64,000 nucleotides of DNA. Source: Blastococcus sp. Marseille-P5729 (lineage in GTDB: Bacteria > Actinomycetota > Actinomycetes > Mycobacteriales > Antricoccaceae). The notes under the pieces are model-generated. The model was given only the letters and a program-made list of their open reading frames with translations, ran no database searches and was not told the origin of the DNA. The stretch covers positions 813,192 to 877,191 of the forward strand of contig NZ_OMPO01000001.1 in assembly GCF_900292035.1 (NCBI RefSeq), read 5' to 3'. Shown one piece after another: positions 1 to 8,431 of the stretch; within the stretch, counting starts at the first letter, position 1, and the number at the start of each line of letters is the position of its first letter. The translations under genes and the position numbers were made by a program.

Positions 1-712
1 GGGCCTTGGCCGCCGCGTACTCCTCCAGCACGAGGACGCCCGCGGCCTCTGCGCTGCAGAACCCGTCGCGCTGGACGTCGAACGGCCGCGAGATGCCGCT
101 GCTGCTGGTGGCCTTCATGTTGTTGAAGCCGCCGCGCATCACCCCGGTCTGGCAGGACTCCGAGCCGCCGGCGAGGACGACGTCGCAGCGGCCCGAGGCG
201 ACCAGCTTCGCGCCGTGCGCGATGGAGTGGGTGCCGGAGGCGCAGGCGGTCGCGATGGTCTCGACCGGGCCTCGGAAGCCCAGCCGCATCGACGCTGCGG
301 CCGCGCCGGCGTTCGGCATGACCATGGGGACGACGAGCGGCGAGACGCCCTTCTCGCCCTTCTCGCCGAGGACCTGGGCATTGGCCTCCCACGCGTGGGC
401 CCCGCCGATGCCGGTACCCATGACGACACCGCGCTTCCACTCGTCGTACTGGGCTGGGCCCTGCTCGCCGAAGGCATCCTCGAGCGCCATCCGGCCCGCC
501 ACGTAGGCGAGCTGGGCGAAGCGGTCCAGACGGCGCGTCTCGGCGTGCTTGAGACCGTGCTCCTTGGGATCGAAGTCCGGGATCGTCCGCTCCGCCGCGG
601 GTTCGGGCTGCTTGCCTAGGCCCTCCCAGAAGGCCTCCAGGCCCGTGCCGCACGGAGCGATCACGCCGAGGCCGGTGATGACGACGCGGCGGCCGTCGCG
701 CGATTCCATCAT
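1..712 (-). CDS. fabF: Beta-ketoacyl-ACP synthase II (FabF), C-terminus cut by window edge
   Basis: Condenses malonyl-ACP with acyl-ACP in type II fatty-acid elongation in the cytoplasm. The N-terminal 237 residues are present. The opening RRVVITGLGVIAPCG is typical of KAS enzymes, and the nucleophile cysteine lies in ETIATACASGTHS at about residue 157, close to Cys163 of E. coli FabF. The His/His catalytic pair would lie beyond the window edge. The ATG at 712 overlaps the TGA of the acyl carrier protein gene by four bases (ATGA, 709-712), so translation is probably coupled. KAS I (FabB) is a possible alternative within the same fold. The reading frame is open to base 1. Confidence 0.93.
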   Translation of the reverse strand, partial: MMESRDGRRVVITGLGVIAPCGTGLEAFWEGLGKQPEPAAERTIPDFDPKEHGLKHAETRRLDRFAQLAYVAGRMALEDAFGEQGPAQYDEWKRGVVMGTGIGGAHAWEANAQVLGEKGEKGVSPLVVPMVMPNAGAAAASMRLGFRGPVETIATACASGTHSIAHGAKLVASGRCDVVLAGGSESCQTGVMRGGFNNMKATSSSGISRPFDVQRDGFCSAEAAGVLVLEEYAAAKA

Positions 713-954
713 GCCTGCTCACCGGCCTTCGCCAGCACGAGCTTCTCGAGGTCGCCGTAGGTCGCGACCTCCGCCAGCTCCTCGTCACTGATGTCGATGC
801 CGTAGCGACCCTCGAGCTCGATCGACATCTCGATCGCGGTCAGCGAGTCCACACCGAGGTCCTCGGTCAACAGCGCGTACTCGGTCAGCGTGTCCGGGTC
901 CAGCTGCAGGTACTGCGCGACGTCAGCGCGCACTTGCTCGGCGGTGATGGTCAT
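709..954 (-). CDS. acpP: Acyl carrier protein
   Basis: An acidic 81-residue protein that carries the growing acyl chain on a 4'-phosphopantetheine arm. The attachment serine is S37 in the motif EDLGVDSLTAIEMS. Length and helix pattern match bacterial ACP. A strong Shine-Dalgarno AGGAGGAG lies eight bases before the ATG at 954. It sits directly upstream of fabF with a four-base overlap, and 25 bases after a small membrane protein gene. This layout fits a fatty-acid or mycolate-type FAS II cluster; a polyketide ACP cannot be excluded from sequence alone. Confidence 0.93.
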   Translation of the reverse strand: MTITAEQVRADVAQYLQLDPDTLTEYALLTEDLGVDSLTAIEMSIELEGRYGIDISDEELAEVATYGDLEKLVLAKAGEQA

Positions 955-979
955 CGGTGGCTCCTCCTACTAGGGATGC

Positions 980-1240
980 TCACTTGCCCGCGGCGCGGGC
1001 GGCGATCTTGGCCTTGCGCTCGGCGGCCTTGCGCTCGGCCATCACGACGTCACGCTGGCGCTTGCCCTCTCCGAGCGTCTCGCCGCGGATCGCCGACAGC
1101 ACGAACCCGAGCGCCAGCAGCAGCGGTACGGCGCTCCACAGGATCCACTGCGCGTTGGACGTCACCACGGAGAGGACGACGAACACGACCAGCAGACAGG
1201 CGAGAGCGATAGCGATGGCCATGATGGCGCGACGTGACAT
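980..1240 (-). CDS. Small membrane protein, function unknown
   Basis: An 86-residue protein with two predicted membrane segments (about residues 5-27 and 30-50, rich in A, I, L and V), then a basic charged tail ending in repeated ERKAAERKAKIAARAAGK. No family is recognised. It precedes acpP-fabF on the same strand with 25 bases between, so it is probably co-transcribed. The start at 1240 has no Shine-Dalgarno, but TAGGAT lies six bases upstream of the ATG, which suggests a leaderless transcript and a promoter for this operon. Its role in lipid synthesis is unknown. Confidence 0.7.
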   Translation of the reverse strand: MSRRAIMAIAIALACLLVVFVVLSVVTSNAQWILWSAVPLLLALGFVLSAIRGETLGEGKRQRDVVMAERKAAERKAKIAARAAGK

Positions 1241-1293
1241 GAGCCCATCCTAGTGGGCGCGCCTACAATGATCCGGCGGCGCTCGCGCCGTAC

Positions 1294-1366
1294 GCGCCCG
1301 TAGCTCAGCGGATAGAGCAACCGCCTTCTAAGCGGCAGGTCGCAGGTTCGATCCCTGCCGGGCGCG
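1294..1366 (+). tRNA. tRNA-Arg (anticodon TCT)
   Basis: A full cloverleaf of 73 bases. The acceptor stem is GCGCCCG paired with CGGGCGC, the anticodon loop is CTTCTAA (anticodon TCT, reads AGA/AGG), and the T arm is GCAGG-TTCGATC-CCTGC. The discriminator is G and no CCA is encoded. AGA is rare in such high-GC genomes. Confidence 0.95.
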
Positions 1367-1381
1367 CCGGGGCGACCGACT

Positions 1382-2236
1382 TCATCCGATCGTCACCAGC
1401 ACCACGCCCGCCGCCGCGAGCGCGAAGCCCGCGACCTGGGCCGCAGTGGCGCTCTCGCCGAGCAGGAACCTGGCCATCAGCACGGTGATCGCCGGATATA
1501 GCGAGGTCAGCACCGATACCACGACCAGCAGGCCGTAGCCGGTGGCCAGCAGGAAGGTCGCGACCGCGACCGAACCCAGGACGCCAGCTGCCAAAGCCGC
1601 CAGCATCGCTGTCCTGGGCATGGGCGACTCGCTGCGGCCTGCTCGGCGAAGGATCAGCAGCGCAGCTACCGCGATCACGAGCATCGCAGACAGCTGTGCG
1701 TACGCCGCGGGCCACAGGCCGGCGTCCGACGGCGACTGGTCCAGCGCGATGAAGCTGACCGCGAACGCAACGCCGGCGAGCAGGCCGTCGATCGCACCCT
1801 GACCCGCCCGGCCGCGACGTCCCGGCTGCGGCGCCGCCGACGAGATCAGCCAGATCGACGGGATGATCAGCGCCACGCCGAGCAGCACCAAGGCGGACGG
1901 CCGCTCTCCCAGCGTCAATCCGACCGCGACCGGCACGACCGCGGCGGTCGCGGCGGACAGCGGAGCGACGACGTTCATCTGCCCCGACCCCAGGCCGCGG
2001 TACAGGAACACGGTGCCGAGGCTGGAGCCCAGACCGGCAGCGAGTCCCCAACCGACGGACGCGGCGGTGCTCGATCCGCCGAAGAACCCGGCCACCGACC
2101 AGGTTGCGACCGTCATGACAAGTTGAGTGACCAGCGCCACCCGCGCGTAGTGCGTGGTGCGGCTCGCCGCACCGGACAGGAAGTCGCTCAAGCCGTACGC
2201 GAATGCCGAGGTCAGGGCTAGGAGGACGGCGGTCAC
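1382..2236 (-). CDS. DMT-superfamily transporter (EamA-like)
   Basis: A very hydrophobic 284-residue protein with about ten predicted membrane segments in two similar halves, as in the drug/metabolite (EamA) transporter fold. The N-terminus resembles YFYXXX-type family members (LALTSAFAYGLSDFLSGAASR). The N-terminal half contains an R-G-L-G segment after the second helix pair, common in this superfamily. The substrate cannot be inferred. The GTG start at 2236 is preceded by GATAAT eight bases upstream without a Shine-Dalgarno, so the message may be leaderless. Confidence 0.82.
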   Translation of the reverse strand: MTAVLLALTSAFAYGLSDFLSGAASRTTHYARVALVTQLVMTVATWSVAGFFGGSSTAASVGWGLAAGLGSSLGTVFLYRGLGSGQMNVVAPLSAATAAVVPVAVGLTLGERPSALVLLGVALIIPSIWLISSAAPQPGRRGRAGQGAIDGLLAGVAFAVSFIALDQSPSDAGLWPAAYAQLSAMLVIAVAALLILRRAGRSESPMPRTAMLAALAAGVLGSVAVATFLLATGYGLLVVVSVLTSLYPAITVLMARFLLGESATAAQVAGFALAAAGVVLVTIG

Positions 2237-2491
2237 GAGAGGCCATTATCCGGCGTCCGAAGCGGGTTCATCGCGGTGGGGTGCGGTTGCGGATCGCCGG
2301 CGGGCAATAGTTACCAGGACATAACGATCTGCCGAATGTTCGTCTTGGAAGGCCAAATAACCGATGATCGGGGAATGGGAGCCAATAACCTCGGGTTTAC
2401 ATGGTGAGTCAAGCCCCCGGCTCCTAGAGGGGAGCAAACCTGCTCCCGTTCGGGGAGACAGAACTCCCACTTAAGTAGAAGGAGATTGTCA
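2237..2491 (+). promoter_or_regulatory. AT-richer leader upstream of the GlsB-like gene
   Basis: A 255-base non-coding stretch, lower in GC than its surroundings, between two divergent genes. It holds a G/C hairpin near 2428-2459 (arms around GGGGAGCAAACCTGCTCCC and GTTCGGGGAG) and ends in a strong Shine-Dalgarno AGAAGGAG at 2477-2484. I see no match to a named riboswitch. It probably carries the promoter and a structured 5' leader. Confidence 0.4.
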
Positions 2492-2791
2492 ATGAGCACA
2501 CTCTGGGCAATTCTGGTTCTTCTGGTCATCGGCGCCATCGCCGGCTTCATCGCTCGCGCGGTCGTTCCGGGCAAGGATGCGATGAGCATCGGCCAGACCA
2601 TCATCCTCGGCATCGTCGGCTCCGTCATCGGCGGCTTCCTCGGCTGGCTGATCTTCAAAAATGAGGGCAAGGGCTTCGGCGAGGGTTACCTGCAGACCTC
2701 GGGCATCATCGGCTCGATCATCGGCGCCATCATCGCGCTGCTGATCTGGCGCGCCGTCAAGGGACGCTCGGCGGGTTCCGTCCGCCGCTAA
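2492..2791 (+). CDS. GlsB/YeaQ/YmgE family stress-response membrane protein
   Basis: A 99-residue glycine-rich membrane protein with three helices (about residues 3-22, 35-55 and 70-90) and the family pattern of GxIAGFIARxxVPGKD, then GIVGSVIGGFLG and GIIGSIIGAIIALL. The family, also called transglycosylase-associated protein, is general-stress induced; no enzymatic role is proven. I chose the ATG at 2492 over an in-frame TTG at 2486 because AGAAGGAG lies seven bases before it. A strong terminator follows. Monocistronic. Confidence 0.87.
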   Translation: MSTLWAILVLLVIGAIAGFIARAVVPGKDAMSIGQTIILGIVGSVIGGFLGWLIFKNEGKGFGEGYLQTSGIIGSIIGAIIALLIWRAVKGRSAGSVRR

Positions 2792-2806
2792 GGCATCGCC
2801 TCGACC

Positions 2807-2846
2807 GGAGGCCCGGCACCCACGCGGGTGCCGGGCCTCCTTCGTT
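2807..2846. terminator. Bidirectional terminator hairpin
   Basis: A perfect 15-bp stem (2807-2821 with 2826-2840), loop ACGC, followed by TTCGTTGTG. It lies between two convergent genes and can serve both. Confidence 0.85.
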
Positions 2847-2860
2847 GTGTCGGAAGCGGG

Positions 2861-3883
2861 CTACTTGGCGTTGGGCTGGGAGGCGGTCATCTCACGCACC
2901 GCCTGGCGCTGCAGTGCGCCGCGTCGAGCGGTATCGCTCAGCCCGGCGCTCGGCTCGGCCGGCTCGACCAGAACGCTGTGGTCCGGCACGATCACCGCGC
3001 TCACCTGCAGCTTCACGTGGGTGGCGGTGCTGACCGAGATCCATAGCCGATCGACCTGGTCGAGCGGGGCTATCGCGGACGCCGTCGCGGGCAGCGCGAA
3101 CGGCTGGCCGTTCGCGGTCACCTCGGGAGGCAGCACAGCATAGGAGAGCACCACGACGTCACCGGGGAGCTGATCATCGGCGTGGGCATTGACCGCGCCA
3201 CTGAAGTCCCCGCCCGCGGCCGTGATGCTCACACACGCGAGCACGTGCTGTTCGAACTTCTCGCTGTTGACCAGGCCGCGCAGGCTCACCGGGGTGCGGG
3301 TGCCTGGCGCGAGCCGGCCCGCGCCGTCGAACGCCCCCGCGGGCAGCTGCGCGCGCTGGTCAGCGGACATCGTGGCGGTGTCGAGCACGGTCGCCGCCGC
3401 CAGCGGGATCGGCACCACGAGGTTGCCGACCGCCGAGGTGTGCACCTGCACCGGAAAGGCGGTGTCCCGACCCAGATCGGCCCCGACCATGACGATGCCG
3501 CCGGCAATGCCCACTCCGCCCGGGGGCAGGCCGCGGACGTCGGGTACCTGTGGACGGTTGGCGCCGGGGACGGGAGCGCCGAGCTCGAGCTGCGGCGAGA
3601 TCAGGTCCACCGAGTCGCCGACCGGCCCGGACTTCGAGCGGGTGTTCTCCACGCGCAGCACGGGCGTGGAGCCTGAGCCCTGGAGCGCGGTCTGCGCGTC
3701 TCCGGCGTCGTTCTTGGCGCCCGCGCGGACGGCGTCCCCTGGCTTGGCCTCGGCAGGCTGGGTGAGCGCCGGCAGCGCGACCGCTCCTGCACCCACCCCG
3801 ACGATCGTCGCCAGCCGCCGTACGGCGGCGCGGCGGTCGACCGGAGTGGTGGAGTCGTTCTCGCGGGGCGAGTCCGAGGACAC
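2861..3883 (-). CDS. Exported protein with Tat-like signal, function unknown
   Basis: A 340-residue protein. The N-terminus has RRAAVRRLATIVGVGAGAVALPAL followed by an A-x-A-like cleavage site near residue 47, a Tat-type or Sec-type signal with twin arginines. The mature part has no recognised domain; it has many V/L/P/T-rich segments suggestive of beta structure (for example GGVGIAGGIVMVGADLG). Two cysteines are not obvious as a lipobox. It is convergent with the GlsB gene through the shared terminator and is followed upstream by the HerA-like gene on the same strand. Location is probably outside the membrane. Confidence 0.65.
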   Translation of the reverse strand: MSSDSPRENDSTTPVDRRAAVRRLATIVGVGAGAVALPALTQPAEAKPGDAVRAGAKNDAGDAQTALQGSGSTPVLRVENTRSKSGPVGDSVDLISPQLELGAPVPGANRPQVPDVRGLPPGGVGIAGGIVMVGADLGRDTAFPVQVHTSAVGNLVVPIPLAAATVLDTATMSADQRAQLPAGAFDGAGRLAPGTRTPVSLRGLVNSEKFEQHVLACVSITAAGGDFSGAVNAHADDQLPGDVVVLSYAVLPPEVTANGQPFALPATASAIAPLDQVDRLWISVSTATHVKLQVSAVIVPDHSVLVEPAEPSAGLSDTARRGALQRQAVREMTASQPNAK

Positions 3884-3946
3884 GGGCCCTCCTTGACGTC
3901 GGCGTCAAACCAAGCGTCAAGTGTAGGAACGGGTCGAAAGCGGCCG

Positions 3947-5551
3947 CTACCGCCTTCGCCGAGCCGTGCCGAAGATGTTACGAGCGATCGCTGCCGCGGC
4001 ACTGCGCATGAACTGCTTGACCGCGCCGTTCTCGAAGAACCTCTCGACCGCGCTCGGCTCCGGCTTCGGCTCACGCTTCGGCGCAGACTTCCTGTCTGCT
4101 GATGCCTTGCTCGTGGGCTTCGGCGCCTGCTCGCCGTCCTCGCCGGTGCCCTGGGTCCGGGCGGCGAGCCGTTCGTACGCCGAGTCCCGGTCGACCTCCT
4201 CGCCGTACTTGCTCATGAACGTCGAATCCGTCACCAGCTGGCTGAACAGCGCGGGATCCGCGGGGGCCATCGACGATCGCGGGGCCGGCAGCCGGGTCCA
4301 CGCGACCGGCGTGGGTGCGCCCCGCTCGCTCATCACGGTCACGACCGCCTCGCCGGTGCCCAGCTGGGTGAGGTCGTGCGCGAGGTCGTAATCCTCGGTC
4401 TTGGGGTAGGTCTTCACCGTCTTGGCGAGTGCTGCCGCGTCGTCCGGGGTGAAGGCACGCAGCGCGTGCTGCACGCGGTTGCCGAGCTGCGCGAGGACGT
4501 CGTCCGGGACGTCCGTGGGCTGCTGGGTCACGAAGAAGACGCCGACGCCCTTCGAGCGGATCAGCCGTACCGTCTGGGTGACCTGCTGAAGGAAGGCTTT
4601 CGACGCACCGTTGAACAGCAGGTGCGCCTCGTCGAAGAAGAAGACCAGCTTCGGCTTGTCGGTGTCGCCCACCTCGGGCAGATCGTTGTACAGGTCGGCC
4701 AGCAGCCACATCAGGAAGGTGGAGAACAGCTCGGGGCGATTCTGCACCTTCACCAGCTCGATCAGGCTGATGACGCCTTGGGTGCCGCGGGTCTGCAGCA
4801 GGTCGCGGGTGTCGAACTCCGGCTCGCCAAAGAACTCCTCGGCTCCGCTGGTGGCCAGCGCCGACAGCTGCCGCAGGATCACTCCGGCGGTCGCCTTCGA
4901 CACTCCACCGATGCCCTCGAGCTGGCTCTTGCCCTCGGCGCTGGTCAGGAAGGTGATCACCGAACGGAGGTCCTTCAGGTCCAGCAGCGGCAGGCCGTTG
5001 GTGTCGGCCCAGTGGAACATCAGCTGTAGGGAGGACTCCTGCGTCTCGTTCAGCCCGAGAACCTTCGACAACAGCAGCGGACCGAAGCTCGTGACGGTCG
5101 CCCGGAGCGGGCTGCCCTGCGTCTTGTCACCGCCGAGCGAGAAGAACTCCACCGGGTAGGTGGTCGGCGTCCAATCGTCACGTACCTGAGCGGTGCGCTC
5201 GGCGATCTTGGCGTTCGACGCGCCGGCTTGCGCCAGCCCGGACAGATCGGACTTGATGTCTGCGGCGAACACCGGGACGCCGGCGTCCGAGAGCTGCTCG
5301 GCCAGCAGCTGCAGCGTGCGGGTCTTTCCGGTGCCGGTCGCGCCCGCGATCAGGCCGTGGCGGTTCATCATCGCCAACGGGATCCGGATCGGCGCCTCGC
5401 CATACACCTGCCCGTCGAGCATGACCGCACCCAGTCGCAGCGCCTCGCCGTCGGAGGCGTATCCGGCGGAGATGCGGGCGGCGTCCTCGGCGCGAGGGCC
5501 GGACGACGACGCCCGCCCTTGCTGGTCTGCGTGCTGATCGCGCTCGCTCAT
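3947..5551 (-). CDS. HerA-like ATPase / DUF853 helicase-domain protein
   Basis: A 534-residue P-loop ATPase of the HerA/FtsK-like class (DUF853 family). Walker A is GATGTGKTRTL at about residues 70-80 and Walker B is KLVFFFDEAHLLF at about 320. A proline/lysine-rich linker precedes a basic C-terminal segment ending in TARRRR, likely for nucleic-acid contact. The family is thought to act on DNA ends, but the bacterial members have no settled role. I chose the ATG at 5551 (SERDQ start, Shine-Dalgarno GAAGGGA) over one 45 bases upstream, which would crowd the divergent orn promoter. No NurA partner is nearby. Confidence 0.85.
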   Translation of the reverse strand: MSERDQHADQQGRASSSGPRAEDAARISAGYASDGEALRLGAVMLDGQVYGEAPIRIPLAMMNRHGLIAGATGTGKTRTLQLLAEQLSDAGVPVFAADIKSDLSGLAQAGASNAKIAERTAQVRDDWTPTTYPVEFFSLGGDKTQGSPLRATVTSFGPLLLSKVLGLNETQESSLQLMFHWADTNGLPLLDLKDLRSVITFLTSAEGKSQLEGIGGVSKATAGVILRQLSALATSGAEEFFGEPEFDTRDLLQTRGTQGVISLIELVKVQNRPELFSTFLMWLLADLYNDLPEVGDTDKPKLVFFFDEAHLLFNGASKAFLQQVTQTVRLIRSKGVGVFFVTQQPTDVPDDVLAQLGNRVQHALRAFTPDDAAALAKTVKTYPKTEDYDLAHDLTQLGTGEAVVTVMSERGAPTPVAWTRLPAPRSSMAPADPALFSQLVTDSTFMSKYGEEVDRDSAYERLAARTQGTGEDGEQAPKPTSKASADRKSAPKREPKPEPSAVERFFENGAVKQFMRSAAAAIARNIFGTARRRR

Positions 5552-5628
5552 GCGGGTCCCTTCGGTGGCGCGCCGCTGCCCGGCGCCGGTTGACACGACC
5601 GTCAGCCTAACGGCCTAGGCTGGGCGCC

Positions 5629-6285
5629 ATGAACGACTCTGCGAACTCCGATCTGCTGGCGTGGATCGACTGTGAGATGACCGGCCTGCGGCTCGATCAC
5701 GACGCCTTGATCGAGGTAGCCGCCGTGGTCACCGACGGCGATCTCAACGTGCTCGACGAGGGCATCGACATCGTCATCCACACCACCGACGAGATGCTGG
5801 AGTCGATGCCGCCAGTGGTGGTCGAGATGCACGCCGCCAGCGGGCTGACCGACGAGGTCCGGCGCTCCACCGTGTCGCTGGAACAGGCCGAGCAGCTCGT
5901 CGTCGACTACCTGAGCAAGCACATCAAGACCCACGGCACCGTGCCGCTATGCGGCAACTCGATCGGGGTCGACCGCGGGTTCATCGCCCGCGACATGCCG
6001 CGCGTGAACGAGATGCTGCACTACCGGATGATCGACGTCTCCTCGATCAAGGAGCTCACCCGCCGCTGGTATCCACGGGCCTACTACAACAAGCCCGAGA
6101 AGGGGCTGGCGCATCGCGCGCTGGCCGACATCCTCGAGTCGGTGACCGAGCTGCGCTACTACCGGGAGACGGTCTTCGTCCCACTGCCCGGCCCCTCCAG
6201 CGAGGAGGCCAAGCAGGTCGCGCTCAGTCTCGCCCCTGACCGCACGCCCGCCGGTGATCACGGGGCACCCCACGCTCGTTCGTGA
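5629..6285 (+). CDS. orn: Oligoribonuclease
   Basis: A DEDDh 3'-5' exoribonuclease that degrades 2-5 nucleotide RNA fragments, including pGpG, and is essential in many bacteria. ExoI is WIDCEMTGL (D and E) at about residues 11-19, and ExoII and ExoIII with H-x-A-x-x-D are near the C-terminus ([10 protein letters not shown], about 164-173). The protein has 218 residues, slightly longer than E. coli Orn because of a loose C-terminal tail. TAGGCT lies seven bases before the ATG and no Shine-Dalgarno is seen, so the mRNA may be leaderless. It is divergent from the HerA-like gene. Confidence 0.95.
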   Translation: MNDSANSDLLAWIDCEMTGLRLDHDALIEVAAVVTDGDLNVLDEGIDIVIHTTDEMLESMPPVVVEMHAASGLTDEVRRSTVSLEQAEQLVVDYLSKHIKTHGTVPLCGNSIGVDRGFIARDMPRVNEMLHYRMIDVSSIKELTRRWYPRAYYNKPEKGLAHRALADILESVTELRYYRETVFVPLPGPSSEEAKQVALSLAPDRTPAGDHGAPHARS

Positions 6286-6453
6286 CCGCGCAGCACCCAC
6301 GCTCGTCGACGACCGCGAAGCGGGCAGAGCGCCAGAGTACGACAATGCCCGCACGTCGGATCCCCGGACCGGACGCCCCACGGTCGCCCGGGCGGCCGGC
6401 GTCCGCTATTCTTAGACGTCGCAGATCGCGCATGTGCGCGTGACGTGACAATG

Positions 6454-6529
6454 GTGGGTATAGCTCAGCTGGTAGAGCGCTGCGTTGTGGTCGCAGATGT
6501 CGCGGGTTCGAGTCCCGTTACTCACCCCA
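6454..6529 (+). tRNA. tRNA-His (anticodon GTG)
   Basis: Cloverleaf with acceptor GTGGGTA/TACTCAC, anticodon loop TTGTGGT (GTG), T arm GCGGG-TTCGAGT-CCCGT, discriminator C and encoded CCA at 6527-6529. A G precedes the 5' end, the expected G(-1) identity base of tRNA-His. Confidence 0.95.
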
Positions 6530-6532
6530 TGT

Positions 6533-6561
6533 ACCGGCCCCGGCTTCCCGCCGGGGCCGGT
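6533..6561 (+). terminator. Hairpin terminator after tRNA-His
   Basis: A perfect 12-bp stem (6533-6544 with 6550-6561), loop TTCCC. It is G/C rich but lacks a clear T run, so termination strength is uncertain. Confidence 0.6.
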
Positions 6562-6593
6562 CGCGTCAGCACATCTTCAGCGCCCGTCCGAAT

Positions 6594-7412
6594 TCACTCG
6601 CTGCCGGCCCGCCACCGAGCGAAGCCGCCTTCGCTGCTGATCACCTGGCCAGTGATCCAGGCAGCCTCGTCCGTGACGAGCCAGGCCATCAGTCGCGCCG
6701 GGTCGTCGGGCTTCCCGAATCGTCCGGCTGGGAACATCGGCGCCACCGCCTTCCACATCTCGTTGGAGAGGTAGCCGGTGTCCACCGGCCCGGGATTGAC
6801 TGTGTTGACACGGATGCCGCGATCCGCGAGCTGGTCGGCGATGGTCAATGTGACGCCCGCGATTGCCGCTTTCGCCGCTGCATAGGCGATCTCACCCGGC
6901 ATGGGGCCGTGCGCCTGTCCGGACGTCAGGAATACGATCGAGCCGTCGCGACCTTCCTCATGATGGCGGAGGTATGCCTGCGCGAGCAGAATCGACGCTC
7001 GCGCATCGACCGCCCAGTGGCGATCGAGGTAGTCAGCACTCAGTTGCCCCAGGGCGCCGTCCGATCCGCTCAGCGCCTGATTGCAGACCAGCGCGTCGAC
7101 CCTCCCGAGAGCCGCGACAGCATGCGCGATAACACGCTCGGGTGCATCCGGATCAGCGAGATCCGCGCCCATGTCTGCGATCTGGGCCCCTTCGGTGAGA
7201 TGCTTGCGGACGCCGTCCAGCACAGCGCCGATGTCATCGCCACCCCAAGGCTGCTGATGATCGTGTGGTGCGAAGTGGTGACAGAAGACGCTGGCGCCGT
7301 ACGCCGCCAGCCGGCACGCGGTCGCGTAGCCAATGCCCGCGCGGCGGCTCACCCCGGTGACCACTACATTGCGACCACGCAGCGGAAGCGCAGGGCGAGA
7401 CAATCCGTTCAT
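6594..7412 (-). CDS. SDR-family oxidoreductase
   Basis: A 272-residue short-chain dehydrogenase with a Rossmann fold. The nucleotide site VVVTGVSRRAGIGYA (TGxxxGxG type) is near the N-terminus, and the active-site Tyr-Lys pair is YAAAKAA after the catalytic-serine region FLTSGQAHGP. The sugar-binding-side histidines (CHHFAPHDH) are unusual and may mark NADPH specificity. It resembles FabG-like ketoreductases, but the substrate is unknown. I chose the ATG at 7412 (MNGLSRP), preceded by GAAGAGGT, rather than an upstream in-frame start. The next gene on this strand is a broken AraC-type regulator, which may once have controlled it. Confidence 0.85.
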   Translation of the reverse strand: MNGLSRPALPLRGRNVVVTGVSRRAGIGYATACRLAAYGASVFCHHFAPHDHQQPWGGDDIGAVLDGVRKHLTEGAQIADMGADLADPDAPERVIAHAVAALGRVDALVCNQALSGSDGALGQLSADYLDRHWAVDARASILLAQAYLRHHEEGRDGSIVFLTSGQAHGPMPGEIAYAAAKAAIAGVTLTIADQLADRGIRVNTVNPGPVDTGYLSNEMWKAVAPMFPAGRFGKPDDPARLMAWLVTDEAAWITGQVISSEGGFARWRAGSE

Positions 7413-7520
7413 AAACACCTCTTCGGGTTGATCTGCGGAGGGTGCAGCCGACGCTATCGGCCCCGTCCACACGAGTCGAACAGATTTCGACTCACACCTC
7501 GCAGAGGCGGCTGCTTGGAA

Positions 7521-8280
7521 TCATCCGTCGGGTCTTCCGCAGAAGGACGCTCGGCAGTCACTGGGGCTCATGCCGACATGCCGGGCGAACAGCGCGCGAA
7601 AGGCGCCCCCGTCGCGATAGCCCACCGCGCTCCGTACGGCGGCGAAGCTCTGCTCCGAACGCTCCAGCAATCGCTTGGCCCGCTCGATCCGCACCTTCTG
7701 CATACGCCAGCGGGGACTCCCCAGTCTCCTGCTGAAAGCGCCGCAGCAGCGTCCGGGTGCTGACGCGACAGTCGCGAGCAAGTTTGGGAAGGTCGTACGG
7801 ATCGGCCAGATTCTGGCGAAGTAGCCGCTGCGCCGCCCGAACGACGTCTCCATGCACCTTCGCTGGCAGCAACGACCGGTCGACGTACGGCGACTGGCTG
7901 GTGCGCGTGCCCGGCAGCAGCGCGTGGCGAGCCGTGGCCCGCGCGACGGCCGAGCCACACTCGCGTTCCGTCAGATCGAGCACGAAATCGAACATCGCAC
8001 TCAACGCGGCTGTCGTGGTGACGCCGTCATCAGTCACGACCAGCCGCCGCGCGTCCACTCTGGCCCGCGGGTGCCGCTCCTGCAGCTCATCCGCATAGAG
8101 CCACGCGGTCGTTGCCACTCGGCCATCGAGCAGACCGGTGATACCGAGCAGGAACGCGCCGACGCAGATCGACGCCACCGGTGTGCCGCGCTCTAAGGAC
8201 TCGCGCACGACCGCCGACTCGGCATCCATGCCCGTCAACCGGTCCTCCACGTCGTCCCCTGGCGACAGCGCGAAGCCCGG
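7521..8280 (-). pseudogene. Broken GlxA-type AraC-family regulator
   Basis: Two frames together spell the DJ-1/PfpI-like domain end (GTPVASICVGAFLLGITGLLDG) and an AraC helix-turn-helix (CRVSTRTLLRRFQQETGESP). At about 7703 the frame jumps: one frame reads SPLAYAEGADRAG, while the family sequence continues in another as MQKVRIERAKRLLE down to 7521. So a small indel has split the second helix-turn-helix half. In addition, the first 100 or so residues of the DJ-1 domain are missing, since no frame upstream of 8280 continues the family pattern. Both lesions imply loss of function. Sequencing error could explain the frameshift but not the lost N-terminus. Confidence 0.8.
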
Positions 8281-8431
8281 CCCCGCCGCCGTTCTTCGCG
8301 GCGCTCGTGGGTTGCCCCCACAGCATGGTCACCGCCCATCTGGTCGACAAGGCCGGGGCCCGGCCTTCCAGCCCCGCGGTGCCATACTGGAGTTCCTCCG
8401 GAGCCGGGCTTTTCGAGAAGGCGGTCACGCA

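Noticed and set aside
2237-2491. Possible riboswitch before the GlsB-like gene
   Set aside because: Stem-loops are present but I could not match a known class; kept only as a leader region.
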